A stretch of 49,216 nucleotides of DNA. Source: Mageeibacillus sp. UBA6980. GTDB lineage: Bacteria; Bacillota; Clostridia; Saccharofermentanales; Saccharofermentanaceae. Location: contig DJYK01000039.1 of the NCBI GenBank assembly GCA_002450095.1, forward strand, positions 1-49,216. Reading direction: 5' to 3'. The notes under the pieces were generated by a model. That model did no database searches. It was not told where the DNA came from and was given only the letters and a program-made list of their open reading frames with translations. The translations under genes were made by a program, and so were the position numbers. Below are positions 1 through 8,343 of this stretch, piece after piece; position 1 is the stretch's first letter, and every line of letters begins with the position of its first letter.

Positions 1-551
1 AAATTCTGATTTATAAGTTCATTGTTCTTAATACGATTATCTATAGATGACAACACGCCTACTATTCTTTTTTGAACATTTAGAGGCGGTAGAAATAACG
101 GAATACTTTCAATGACATTTCGTCTTGCAATATTAACTTGAACCGAACCACTTGAACGAGATACTATCGAATTGTATCCCTCCCTAGATTCAAAGAAATA
201 TTTAAGATACTGAGGAACGATTACTTTATCATTTGATCTTAAAAGCAAGAGGGCTTGACTGATAATTCCTTTAGGATCGTCTTTCTCAATTATAGATACT
301 TTTCCTACGGTTCCAGAACAACTAATTATCAAATCGCTCTCCTTAACTTGAAAGCGCTTCATTTCTTCGAACTTCTCGTGATTTATGTAAAAACGAAATG
401 TTCTACTATTATAGATAGCATGTTGCTGTTCGTATACAGGTATCCCCTCTGACAGCAATTCGTTTCTTTTCAAAGCAGATCCAAAAGGACCTCTTATATA
501 TCCTTTTTCTTCCAAAACATCTGCTAATACTACGTGTTTCCAGTTTTCCAT
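1..551 (-). CDS. hsdS: Type I restriction specificity subunit HsdS (partial, second copy)
   Basis: The minus-strand frame is open from an ATG at 551 to the window edge (about 183 residues, C-terminus missing). It starts MENWKHVVLADVLEEKGYI and contains a target-recognition domain: IRGPFGSALKR near residue 19, LIISCSGTVGKVSII near 75, and the conserved-region start PPLNVQKRIVGVLSSIDNRI near 155, which is typical of HsdS. HsdS chooses the DNA sequence recognised by the HsdM/HsdR complex. It lies 49 bp downstream of a complete hsdS and in the same direction, so it is a second specificity gene for the same hsdM. Whether it is complete cannot be seen here. The ribosome binding site (AGGAT) is weak. 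Confidence 0.85.
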   Translation of the reverse strand, partial: MENWKHVVLADVLEEKGYIRGPFGSALKRNELLSEGIPVYEQQHAIYNSRTFRFYINHEKFEEMKRFQVKESDLIISCSGTVGKVSIIEKDDPKGIISQALLLLRSNDKVIVPQYLKYFFESREGYNSIVSRSSGSVQVNIARRNVIESIPLFLPPLNVQKRIVGVLSSIDNRIKNNELINQN

Positions 552-600
552 AAAACTAATCCTAGTCAATCAGTAACCATATAAATGATAATTTAGCGGC

Positions 601-1770
601 CTATATCTCTATATCAGAGACATCCAGATCACCGGATATCAATCTTGGCAAGAGAGTGTCACGCATTGTTGCTAGTCGTCTATTTTCTTTGTTGTTAATT
701 GTTATTTGTTCTAACATAGGTATTACTACTGCATTAAAATCAATAATGGCCTCAGCCGTCGGAACAACGATTGGATACTTCATTATCTGTTGTTTGTCTC
801 CTCGAGGCATTTTAGTTCCCTTTGAACCGGCAACCATATAATCAAAGAACCGATCCATATAAAGCGTGCCAAATAGAAAGGCAGAATAGTCTGGTTGAGG
901 CACAAAACATAAAACATCCGTTGAGCAACCACATTCTTCGGTTACATAAACTATTTTTTTGAAATAGGGACGGATATTCGAAACTAGCACATCCCCCTTA
1001 CGGCATCGAGTGGTTTGCGAAACAGATGGTAGACTTGATGCATCAACTGCGCCAGCCTTATTGGGCTGCATATTCTCAGTAGAATAATATGTTGATACTG
1101 ACAAATCGGAGATTTGTACTTTATCTGTCGAAAATTTGCATATATCAGACAACACACCTGTTACTTCATTTAATGCAGGATCAAAATCCTTGCAGTAGAT
1201 GGTTTGGATTTGCTCGTATAAATTCTGATTAATCTTCTTATTCAGTTCCATTTTCAGAGAAATTGAAAAATACATATCTCCGATTTTCTTCTGAACTTCC
1301 ATTGGTGGAATTGGAATAAGCAATTGATCAAAGAATTGCTTTTTAAAATGTGGGATTGTGTCGCCAACGCTTGTATTTGTTATCTGCAATTGGATTTCAC
1401 GGCTTCTTAGCACGACCAACAGAAATCGATTATATATCAGTTCTTCATTAGCACGCAGAGCCACCATATCTTGAGCTATACAAAAATCTATAGGATCAGG
1501 AACCATACAGACCCTGCCAGGAGTTCCTTTACAAACAAATAAAATGTCGCCAGGCAATGGATGAGATCTAAACCAATTTTCATATATCTCATTAGACAGA
1601 TATCTTATCTTGTCGTATGAAGGATATAGACTATCATTCCTAACGCAGTTTGTTGCTATCAAAATATGTGTTCCACCATCATCCAAGGGCACTGTTTTTC
1701 CTCTATTGTCTACTATGTGAGACAGTATTTGCGGTAATGGTATCCTTTTGTAATCATTCCAAACATCCAT
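601..1770 (-). CDS. hsdS: Type I restriction specificity subunit HsdS (full length)
   Basis: The protein has 389 residues, the normal length for HsdS. There are two target-recognition domains. The first spans about residues 5-165 and contains GDILFVCKGTPGRVCMV; it is followed by the helical spacer PPMEVQKKIGDMYFSISLKM. The second spans about residues 205-350 and contains KGDVLVSNIRPYFKKIVYV. A closing helix (ENRRLATMRDTLLPRLISGD) is characteristic of the family. HsdS gives sequence specificity to the type I methylase and nuclease. The gene starts at an ATG 31 bp after hsdM, so the two are very probably co-transcribed. The short word ATCAGAATTT occurs in the same part of the spacer helix here and in the partial copy at 1-551, which hints that the two genes share recombinable segments. 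Confidence 0.93.
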   Translation of the reverse strand: MDVWNDYKRIPLPQILSHIVDNRGKTVPLDDGGTHILIATNCVRNDSLYPSYDKIRYLSNEIYENWFRSHPLPGDILFVCKGTPGRVCMVPDPIDFCIAQDMVALRANEELIYNRFLLVVLRSREIQLQITNTSVGDTIPHFKKQFFDQLLIPIPPMEVQKKIGDMYFSISLKMELNKKINQNLYEQIQTIYCKDFDPALNEVTGVLSDICKFSTDKVQISDLSVSTYYSTENMQPNKAGAVDASSLPSVSQTTRCRKGDVLVSNIRPYFKKIVYVTEECGCSTDVLCFVPQPDYSAFLFGTLYMDRFFDYMVAGSKGTKMPRGDKQQIMKYPIVVPTAEAIIDFNAVVIPMLEQITINNKENRRLATMRDTLLPRLISGDLDVSDIEI

Positions 1771-1801
1771 ACAAGCGCCTATCTATAAAGCAAAATGATG
1801 A

Positions 1802-3310
1802 TCAAATCTCATACCCAATTGCCCCTAGTTTTTTCTTTATCTCATCTTCTAACTCATGAGACTTATTGAACAGATCTGACAACTCGGATGTAAGCCTATT
1901 CATCTTGTCCTCGAAAGGCTCACCATCATCTTCTTGTTCTTCTATACCAACATATCTGCCTGGAGTGAGGATGTAATCCTGCTTTGCTATATCCTCTAAT
2001 GTTGCTACATTACAGAAACCCTTTACATCTTCGAGTGTTCCATTCTGGAAAGCTTCAAATGTATCAGCAAGCTTCTGGATGTCTTCATCTGTAAAGTCAC
2101 GATGCTTACGATCGACCATATGGCCCATCTTCCTTGCATCGATAAACAGCGTCTTTCCCTTTTGTTTCTTATTCTTCGTTATAAACCAAAGAGTAACAGG
2201 TATGGTAACGCTATAGAACAATTGAGTAGGCATAGCAACTATACCTTCGATTAAGTCATCCTCGATTATATTCTTTCTAATCTCTCCCTCTCCGCTTGAT
2301 TGAGTGGAAAGCGCACCATTAGCAAGAACCAATCCTATCTTACCGTTTGGTGCAAGATGATGGATCATGTGCTGAATCCATGCGTAGTTGGCATTACCTG
2401 CAGGGGGAACTCCATATTTCCATCTCTTATCATCAAGAAGCTTTTCTTGGTTCCAAGGATGGTAGTTAAAAGGAGGATTCGCAAGGATAAAGTCTGCCTT
2501 CAAAGTAGGATGCAGATCGTTTGTAAAGGTGTCTGCCTGATATGGGCCAAAGTCTGCCTCAATACCACGAATAGCCATATTCATCTTAGCCATCTTCCAT
2601 GTATCGGGGTTTGCTTCCTGTCCGTAAACCGCTATAGCATCTCTATGACCGGAATGTGCTTCAATAAACTTGGCGCTTTGTACGAACATACCTCCTGAAC
2701 CGCAGCAACAATCGTATACACGACAGTTCTCAAACGGCTTAAGTATGGAAACCAATGTCTTTACAACACTTGAAGGCGTATAGAATTCACCACCACTCGT
2801 TCCTTCAACTGCTGCGAACTGAGCTATACAGTATTCATATGTTCTACCGAGCAAGTCCTCACTAGTCTCAGAATCACTCATATCAATGTTGTTAGTGAAG
2901 ATATCTACTACATCACCAAGAACTTTCTTATCGAGATCAGGGCTGGCATAGTTCTTCGGTAATACGTTCTTGAGATTGGGATTCTCTTTCTCAATTGCAA
3001 TCATTGCATTGTCGAGAACCTTACCTATTTCAGGAGAATGAGCTGCTGCCGCAATAACGCTCCATCTGGCTTCTTCCGGAACAAAGAATACATTCTCCAT
3101 TGTATATGCATCGCGATCGTTCTCGAAACCGTCACCTTCATCTATCAATTCCTGGTATCGCTTCTCAAATCTTGCCGAGATATAACGAAGAAAGATTAAG
3201 CCGATAATTACTTTTCTGTAATCCGCAGCAGGAATATGTCCCCACAAAACACATGCTGCATCCCACAATTGTTTCTCAAAGCCTATATTGGCATTTGTTT
3301 TCTCAGCCAC
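1802..3310 (-). CDS. hsdM: Type I restriction-modification DNA methyltransferase HsdM
   Basis: The protein has 502 residues from a GTG start. An upstream TTG in frame was rejected because the ribosome binding site GGGAGG lies exactly 7 nt before the GTG. An HsdM N-terminal helical domain (about residues 10-140) is followed by an N6-adenine methylase fold. The SAM-binding motif I DCCCGSGGM is at about residue 200, and the catalytic motif NPPF is at about 278. The C-terminal part (DARKMGHMVDRKHRDFT, then a coiled tail) is normal for the family. It methylates adenine in the host recognition site as part of the HsdM2S complex. hsdR is not seen and probably lies left of the window. Confidence 0.96.
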   Translation of the reverse strand: MAEKTNANIGFEKQLWDAACVLWGHIPAADYRKVIIGLIFLRYISARFEKRYQELIDEGDGFENDRDAYTMENVFFVPEEARWSVIAAAAHSPEIGKVLDNAMIAIEKENPNLKNVLPKNYASPDLDKKVLGDVVDIFTNNIDMSDSETSEDLLGRTYEYCIAQFAAVEGTSGGEFYTPSSVVKTLVSILKPFENCRVYDCCCGSGGMFVQSAKFIEAHSGHRDAIAVYGQEANPDTWKMAKMNMAIRGIEADFGPYQADTFTNDLHPTLKADFILANPPFNYHPWNQEKLLDDKRWKYGVPPAGNANYAWIQHMIHHLAPNGKIGLVLANGALSTQSSGEGEIRKNIIEDDLIEGIVAMPTQLFYSVTIPVTLWFITKNKKQKGKTLFIDARKMGHMVDRKHRDFTDEDIQKLADTFEAFQNGTLEDVKGFCNVATLEDIAKQDYILTPGRYVGIEEQEDDGEPFEDKMNRLTSELSDLFNKSHELEDEIKKKLGAIGYEI

Positions 3311-3317
3311 GTTTATT

Positions 3318-3323
3318 CCTCCC
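3318..3323 (-). promoter_or_regulatory. Ribosome binding site that fixes the hsdM start
   Basis: On the minus strand GGGAGG is followed by 7 nt and GTG. This places translation at 3310 rather than at the in-frame TTG at 3325, which would overlap the Shine-Dalgarno sequence itself. Confidence 0.8.
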
Positions 3324-3461
3324 AAACTAAATAACTATTAATAGTGCACTCTCTCATTTACTCCAAAAATGGACACTTGCACGTATTAGTTACCATTTGG
3401 TTATTATAATGTTTATTAAGATTTATTTATATTATGCACTCAGCATACATTTGTTTATAAA

Positions 3462-3500
3462 ACACCCCTCAAACCACTGTTTATAGGGGCTGAGGGGTGT
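3462..3500 (-). terminator. Inverted repeat, probable terminator of the 3570-8269 operon
   Basis: Perfect 10-bp arms ACACCCCTCA and TGAGGGGTGT enclose a 19-nt loop. On the minus strand the stem is followed by TTTTATAA. It lies about 70 bp downstream of the last small reading frame of the partner-switching operon and just before the leader of hsdM, so it would separate the two transcripts. Confidence 0.65.
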
Positions 3501-3569
3501 TGTTAACTTTTCGTTAAATAGTTGGTTGTTGCTGTTTTTTCTTGTTTAACAGTGTTACAAAGCCTGTAG

Positions 3570-3732
3570 TTACTGAGGTTGCAGGTCTACGGCGGCGTAG
3601 GCGGTCTGGTTGTCGATATGGTCATCGAAGATGTAGTCTGCGTCGCTTGGAAAGTGTGGGTCGAGATAGCCCGCAACATGTAAGTAGGATCGCAGCCGTT
3701 GTGATTGCTGCGATTGCTCTTGTTTTTCTCAT
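3570..3732 (-). pseudogene. Small lipoprotein-like gene with a one-base frameshift
   Basis: An ATG at 3732 is preceded by the strong site AGGGGGTG. It encodes a positively charged, hydrophobic N-terminus (MRKTRAIAAITTAAILLTCC) like a lipoprotein signal with a non-standard lipobox, and stops after 36 residues at 3622. One base removed from the GGG run at 3670-3672 would open a coherent tail, CGYLDPHFPSDADYIFDD and onward, ending at TAA 3570 and giving a 53-residue product. The tail is acidic and non-repetitive, unlike the arginine-rich frame actually read. Either this is a real frameshift or a sequencing indel. It follows the acyltransferase-like gene by 55 bp and is the last gene of that operon. 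The function is unknown. Confidence 0.55.
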
Positions 3733-3787
3733 GGATATCACCCCCTGTTGCTCTAGTATAGCAACGTTTCTTCGGGGTGATTCTCAC

Positions 3788-4876
3788 CTATTTGGTGGCT
3801 ATCTTGGGCTTGATGAACTTATTCCACGCTTCTACGAGGAAGTAGGTGGCGATGAGGGTTATGAGGCCGATGAGAGCGTTAACCCAGACGTTGGTTACCT
3901 TGTTAAGGACAGCGAGCATGGGACCTACGAAGATCCAGTGCGCTACGAACATCTCCATTACGTTATGACTCATATTCGCGAGGATCGGATGAAGTTTGTT
4001 CTTGGTAAGAGCCATTATGCCGAATGCCAATGCGGTCTCGAGGCAGATCATGCCAACAGCGCAGACGACGTTCCAAATGGTTAAGTAGTAGTAGTCGATC
4101 TCGTTTACCCAACCGGGGTTCATCGCAGCCATGGGGATCTCGTTTGTCTTGATGACGATCAGGCTTATCGCAGTAAGGACTATTCCCGTTACAAGATTCG
4201 TTAATGCGAACTTTTTACTGTCGTCCCACTTCTTATAGAGGATCGCCGCCCAATAACCCATTATGGGGAAGATTCCCCAAGGGACGAGCGGGAACCATGA
4301 GTAGTGGTTCTCTCTTACGAAGATACCGATAAGTGTGTCGAGCCAGCCGTTGCCGGTGGTAAAGCTCTCAGGGGCTATCGCTATGTCAACTATGAGAATC
4401 GCCGCTACTGCCGCTATGCTTATGGCAGCTTTGGCCTTGGTGTTATTCTGAAGTTTCTTCATGAGGGCGAAGAAGAGCATGAAGATCGACGCATAGGAGT
4501 AGATGTTAAAGCCGATTATGGCCCAGGGGTGCTCGGAGAAGCGACCGAAGACCTCGGGATTAAGAATTCCCGGTAAGATGGCGTACATGAGGTTGACGTA
4601 GAACAGGAGAAGTCCGATCTTGAGCGCTCTTTTAAGGTAGGAGTTGACGGTGGCGTTCTTCGAGAATGCCGCTCCCCAACCCATCGCGAAAGTGAACACT
4701 CCCGCCGCAGGGATACCTCCTATGAACTCTATGAGCGTGTAGGGGATGCTTCCGGGAAGCACCCACGCACTGTCGTCGAAGAAATTAAGCGATCCTTCGA
4801 GAACGTGGACCAAGACCATTCCTATTATGGCTATGGCCTTCATGAGCTCTATCGCCTGCACTCTGCCTTTATTCAT
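3788..4876 (-). CDS. Multi-pass membrane acyltransferase-like protein
   Basis: The protein has 362 residues with about ten predicted membrane helices. The N-terminus RVQAIELMKAIAIIGMVLVH, with a histidine at the end of the first helix, resembles membrane O-acyltransferases of the acyltransferase_3/DUF1624 (heparan-glucosaminide acetyltransferase-like) type, where this His is catalytic. A second landmark, FTFAMGWGAAFSKN, follows near residue 62. It is recognisably related along its length to the membrane half of the 6467-7960 fusion protein (ELMKAIA... vs DMAKAIL..., FTFAMGWG vs FIFSMGIG, and similar last helices). Its ATG overlaps the stop of the phosphatase gene by 8 bp, so the two are translationally coupled. 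The substrate is unknown; a cell-envelope polymer or a secreted small molecule is plausible. Confidence 0.6.
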   Translation of the reverse strand: MNKGRVQAIELMKAIAIIGMVLVHVLEGSLNFFDDSAWVLPGSIPYTLIEFIGGIPAAGVFTFAMGWGAAFSKNATVNSYLKRALKIGLLLFYVNLMYAILPGILNPEVFGRFSEHPWAIIGFNIYSYASIFMLFFALMKKLQNNTKAKAAISIAAVAAILIVDIAIAPESFTTGNGWLDTLIGIFVRENHYSWFPLVPWGIFPIMGYWAAILYKKWDDSKKFALTNLVTGIVLTAISLIVIKTNEIPMAAMNPGWVNEIDYYYLTIWNVVCAVGMICLETALAFGIMALTKNKLHPILANMSHNVMEMFVAHWIFVGPMLAVLNKVTNVWVNALIGLITLIATYFLVEAWNKFIKPKIATK

Positions 4877-6470
4877 CAGAAACGTCTCCTCTGTGTTCAG
4901 GTCCGTTGAACTTGAAGCTCAACATGGTTATATCGTCGAACTGTTCTGCACCGGCGACGAAGTCGTCAATACCCTTGTTCACATTCTTAAGTATCTGCTC
5001 GCATGAGGCATCCGGATCCCTGTTCAGGGCTTCGAGCATCCTGTCAGTGCCGAACAGCTCATTGTTGTTATCTGTCGCTTCCGCTACGCCGTCCGTATAG
5101 ACGAAGAACGAATCTCCGGGAGCGATCTCGAATTCGTGCTCCTTGAACTTCGTCTTACGCATTGTGGCGACCGGCGGAGAATGCTTGTATTCGACAAGCT
5201 CGTACTTCCCGTCTTTCTTCTTATGAACAGGGTGTTCGTGGCCTGCGTTCGCTGCTACGCCCTTACCGGTACTAAGGTCGATTATCGCGAGCCATACCGT
5301 TACGAACTGATGAGCCTGGTTGTTCTGCATGAGCTGTGCGTTAGTATTGTTGAGGGCTTCGGCAGGACTCTCGCCCATCATGACACGGCTCTGGATAAGG
5401 AGCTTGGAGATCATCATGAAGAGGGCGGCAGGTATTCCCTTACCCGATACGTCTGCCATAACCAATGCTATGTGGTCTTCATCGACGAGGAAGAAATCGT
5501 AGAAGTCACCTCCGACGGTCTTCGCAGGGGTCATTGAAGCGTAGATATCGAAGTCGTGGCGATCAGGGAAAGCCGGGAACTCCGACGGCAATTGGCTCGC
5601 CTGGATGGAAGCCGCCATATTGAGCTCGGCACCTATCCTCTCCTTCTCGGCATTGATCCTTAGATTCTCGGAGATGTAATCTCTTAATTCCTCGTCCATC
5701 TTCTCAAAGGCCTGCGACAGCTCTTCGATCTCGTCTCCCGTATGAATATCGGACTTGTAGGTCTCGTCCCTGTCGAGGTTGCCGGTAAGGACCTTGGATG
5801 CGCTCGTAAGCTTACCCAAAGGTTCTGCCACGTTCTTCTCGACAAAACGGTAAAAGATCACGATGAAAGTCAACATGATCGCGAAGATGAGAAGAACGAT
5901 CCTTATTACGATACTAGTTACGGTATAATCTATCTCTTCGATGGAGAAGTCTACGGCCGCTATCGCCACGGGATTTCCGTTGCTGTCGTATATCGGAGTT
6001 GCCGCGGTGGCGATCCTTCCGAACTCAGGGTCGACCGCATAAGCAAGAGGATAGACATCCTCGCCGTAGAAGATCCCCTGCATCCAATCCCTTCCGCCGT
6101 CGGCATACTCTGTTGTAAATCCGATCGTTTCCTCACCGGTAAAACCGTTAGACCATAAGTAGAGGACACATTCGTCCGTCGGGATACAGACATAGATATA
6201 CAGAGGATGGAAATGCTCATGCATTCCGTCAATGAACTTAAGAACCTCGTTATAGTAAAGATCAGGTTCTCCCGACTGAAGATAGCCTTCTATCCTGTCG
6301 CCGTCTATCCTGTCTGCGAGGCTGCTCGTTATGGAGATTCCCAAATCCGTATAACGTTCGATTATCTTCGAGTCGAAGGATATCGCTACAATACTGCATA
6401 TGAATACAGTTACCACGATGGTAAAGATCAACAGACCTATGAGCAGTTTTTTACTTATACCCGTCTTCAT
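4869..6470 (-). CDS. RsbU/SpoIIE-type PP2C serine phosphatase with membrane sensor and HAMP
   Basis: The protein has 533 residues. It has one membrane helix (about 7-30), an extracellular sensor region (about 31-185), a second helix (about 186-208) and a HAMP segment (VAEPLGKLTSASKVLTGNLD onward). The C-terminal PP2C domain (about 300-525) shows GGDFYDFF, MADVSGKGIPAALFMM, FFVYTDGVAEA and FDDITML, which carry the metal-binding aspartates. RsbU-type phosphatases dephosphorylate a STAS antagonist protein. The matching STAS protein and kinase-like protein are encoded just upstream (7973-8269 and 6467-7960), with an ATGA overlap to the latter. It is therefore inferred to be the signal-input end of a partner switch that responds to an extracellular ligand. 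Confidence 0.92.
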   Translation of the reverse strand: MKTGISKKLLIGLLIFTIVVTVFICSIVAISFDSKIIERYTDLGISITSSLADRIDGDRIEGYLQSGEPDLYYNEVLKFIDGMHEHFHPLYIYVCIPTDECVLYLWSNGFTGEETIGFTTEYADGGRDWMQGIFYGEDVYPLAYAVDPEFGRIATAATPIYDSNGNPVAIAAVDFSIEEIDYTVTSIVIRIVLLIFAIMLTFIVIFYRFVEKNVAEPLGKLTSASKVLTGNLDRDETYKSDIHTGDEIEELSQAFEKMDEELRDYISENLRINAEKERIGAELNMAASIQASQLPSEFPAFPDRHDFDIYASMTPAKTVGGDFYDFFLVDEDHIALVMADVSGKGIPAALFMMISKLLIQSRVMMGESPAEALNNTNAQLMQNNQAHQFVTVWLAIIDLSTGKGVAANAGHEHPVHKKKDGKYELVEYKHSPPVATMRKTKFKEHEFEIAPGDSFFVYTDGVAEATDNNNELFGTDRMLEALNRDPDASCEQILKNVNKGIDDFVAGAEQFDDITMLSFKFNGPEHRGDVSDE

Positions 6471-7960
6471 GCGATCTTCTTATTCTTGCTTTTATTCTTA
6501 AGATTTCTCCACACCGCAGCGATAACTACGGAGGCGATGCTTAATATAAGTCCCAATATGAGAGACTGGAAGTCCGAGAGGTACTTGTTGCCCCCTCTGG
6601 CGATGTAGATGATAACATCCGCAGCCCACCATACGAGAACCCACTGGATAACGTAAACGACTGTTACGTTACGAGCCAGACGCTCTACGGCATCCAGAGC
6701 CTTCTTGCTCATCTTGGTTGTTATGAAGTAATAGATTCCGAGCATCGCGAACTCGGTTCCGATACAAAGGAACACTTCCGGTGTCGTCAAGTGATAGAAG
6801 ACATTCGCACCGGGACCGCCCATCATGCCGAATCCCATCCGGTATTCGATGATGTAGACGATGGTCGTGATTATAAAGCATGGTATGGAGACGCATAGAT
6901 AGAACTTCTTCTTGTTCTTCATGGTCTTTAGGTAACCGCCGAATACGAGGCCGCTCGCGTAGAGGAGGAACCAGATAAATACGGGGAAATCCGACATTAC
7001 CGTCTCGGTTCCGTCGTCTATGCCGATGAAATGGCCGAGCAGGACGTTAAGAGCGGGACTGCTGAACCACATGTTGTTGCAGAATGTTGCCGCGATATTC
7101 ACGGCCAGAGCGACAAAGAATATCTTCCATGGCGTGAGCTTAAGCGCTTTAAGGAGCGCCATGAAAAGCATGGCAAGTCCCGCGAACTGCAGAAGATCGT
7201 TACCGAAGAAGCGATAAGGCAGCGGCGTCAGATAGAACTCCTGGTTATCGGTTATGAGGAATCCCACAACAGACGGGATCAGGAACCTGCATACGTTGAG
7301 CATCAACCCGACGAAAAGAATATGAAGACCTCTCATAAAAAGATCCTCAGCTTTGTTCTTGGTCGTGAATGCGAGTCCGATACCCATCGAGAAGATGAAC
7401 ATCGGAGCAGCCCAGGGGCCGCCTAAGATACTGTCGAAGAAGTAAGGAAGACCTACCCACAGCTGATCGTCCGTCGAACACTCAACATAGACGTGTATCG
7501 TCGCGAGGAAGAACGTGAGGATCGCTTTGGCCATATCGACCTCAGGCTGTCTTAAGATCTTCTTCTTCAATGTGAGGATATTACGGCCGTTCTTGTACTC
7601 GTAATTGACCTCATCCATGAATTTTTTGGTCATAAAAATACCAAGCCCGCCGCGCTTACGCTCACTGACAGACAACTTGGTATCCGGGTCGGCTTTTGCC
7701 AAAGGATCGTATGGAACACCGTCATCGATAAAATCGATGCTCACCGCAAGGGGATCATCTTCAAGAGCAACTCTTACCGTTGCGGGGCCGGTCTCCTGAG
7801 AGTACGCATAACTTGAAATGTTCGTGAACATCTCTTCAACGGCGATATCGATCTGGTTGCTGTCCTTCTCACTGCAACCCATCTCCGCGAGATTATCACG
7901 AACAAATTCCAGTACTTCAGGAAGTTTATCCGGCGTTGCCGGAATGTCCAACTTCCTCAT
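6467..7960 (-). CDS. RsbW-like ATP-binding domain fused to a membrane acyltransferase-like domain
   Basis: The protein has 497 residues. Residues 1-135 form an RsbW/SpoIIAB-type serine kinase fold: N-box IAVEEMFTNISSYAY (E42/E43, N47), FIDDGVPYDPL (D80, G81) and a glycine-rich RGGLGIFMTKKFMD (104-107). From about residue 143 (DMAKAILTFFLATIHVYVE) a roughly ten-helix membrane domain begins. It resembles the acyltransferase-like protein at 3788-4876, including the His at the end of the first helix. RsbW proteins phosphorylate STAS antagonists and usually bind a sigma factor; here the output is a membrane enzyme in cis. No frame break is seen between the domains. The gene lies 12 bp after the STAS gene. 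Confidence 0.82.
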   Translation of the reverse strand: MRKLDIPATPDKLPEVLEFVRDNLAEMGCSEKDSNQIDIAVEEMFTNISSYAYSQETGPATVRVALEDDPLAVSIDFIDDGVPYDPLAKADPDTKLSVSERKRGGLGIFMTKKFMDEVNYEYKNGRNILTLKKKILRQPEVDMAKAILTFFLATIHVYVECSTDDQLWVGLPYFFDSILGGPWAAPMFIFSMGIGLAFTTKNKAEDLFMRGLHILFVGLMLNVCRFLIPSVVGFLITDNQEFYLTPLPYRFFGNDLLQFAGLAMLFMALLKALKLTPWKIFFVALAVNIAATFCNNMWFSSPALNVLLGHFIGIDDGTETVMSDFPVFIWFLLYASGLVFGGYLKTMKNKKKFYLCVSIPCFIITTIVYIIEYRMGFGMMGGPGANVFYHLTTPEVFLCIGTEFAMLGIYYFITTKMSKKALDAVERLARNVTVVYVIQWVLVWWAADVIIYIARGGNKYLSDFQSLILGLILSIASVVIAAVWRNLKNKSKNKKIA

Positions 7961-7972
7961 AGATTAAATCCT

Positions 7973-8269
7973 TTACTCGATTGTAAGAATATCGTCGAAT
8001 CCTGTTACGCTGAATACATCCATTACAGCCTCATTGGGATTCGTAACCTTCATATCGCCCTGCTTCTCCATAGTCTGAGCCATTCCGAGAAGAACACGAA
8101 GTCCTGCACTGGAGATGTACTCGAGATCCTTAAGGTCAAGGATGAGTTCCGTTACACCTTCGAGAGCGGGTTCTACCTGCTTCTCGAGATCGGGTGAAGT
8201 AAGAGTGTCAAGACGACCGGATATGGCAACTGTAAGCTTTGTACCCTCTTTGTTCAATGTTGCTTCCAT
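7973..8269 (-). CDS. STAS-domain anti-sigma factor antagonist (RsbV/SpoIIAA type)
   Basis: The protein has 98 residues, the usual length. A single STAS domain shows IAISGRLDT-like strands and LKDLEYISSAGLRVLLGMAQ. Ser53 aligns with the serine phosphorylated in RsbV and SpoIIAA. The start ATG has a good site (GGGAGA). It is the first gene of the operon, and a strong sigma-A-type promoter lies just upstream. In the family, the unphosphorylated protein binds the RsbW-type kinase and releases that kinase's other partner. Here the kinase-like partner and the phosphatase that would reset it follow directly. Confidence 0.95.
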   Translation of the reverse strand: MEATLNKEGTKLTVAISGRLDTLTSPDLEKQVEPALEGVTELILDLKDLEYISSAGLRVLLGMAQTMEKQGDMKVTNPNEAVMDVFSVTGFDDILTIE

Positions 8270-8310
8270 TGTTTATCTCCCTTTATTTTAAAATATGGGT
8301 GTCCCCGTTT

Positions 8311-8339
8311 ATTATAATAAATACTTGCTATTTTTACAA
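8311..8339 (-). promoter_or_regulatory. Sigma-A-type promoter of the partner-switching operon
   Basis: On the minus strand TTGTAA (8334-8339), 17 nt and a perfect TATAAT (8311-8316) stand about 40 nt upstream of the STAS start codon. Spacing is ideal, and the surrounding DNA is AT-rich between two operons. It implies that the STAS operon has its own start site and is not read through from the ThrE gene. Confidence 0.75.
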
Positions 8340-8343
8340 TTAA

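Noticed and set aside
3542..4084. 180-codon plus-strand frame
   Set aside because: It is antisense to the acyltransferase-like gene, with shadow-type composition and no ribosome binding site.
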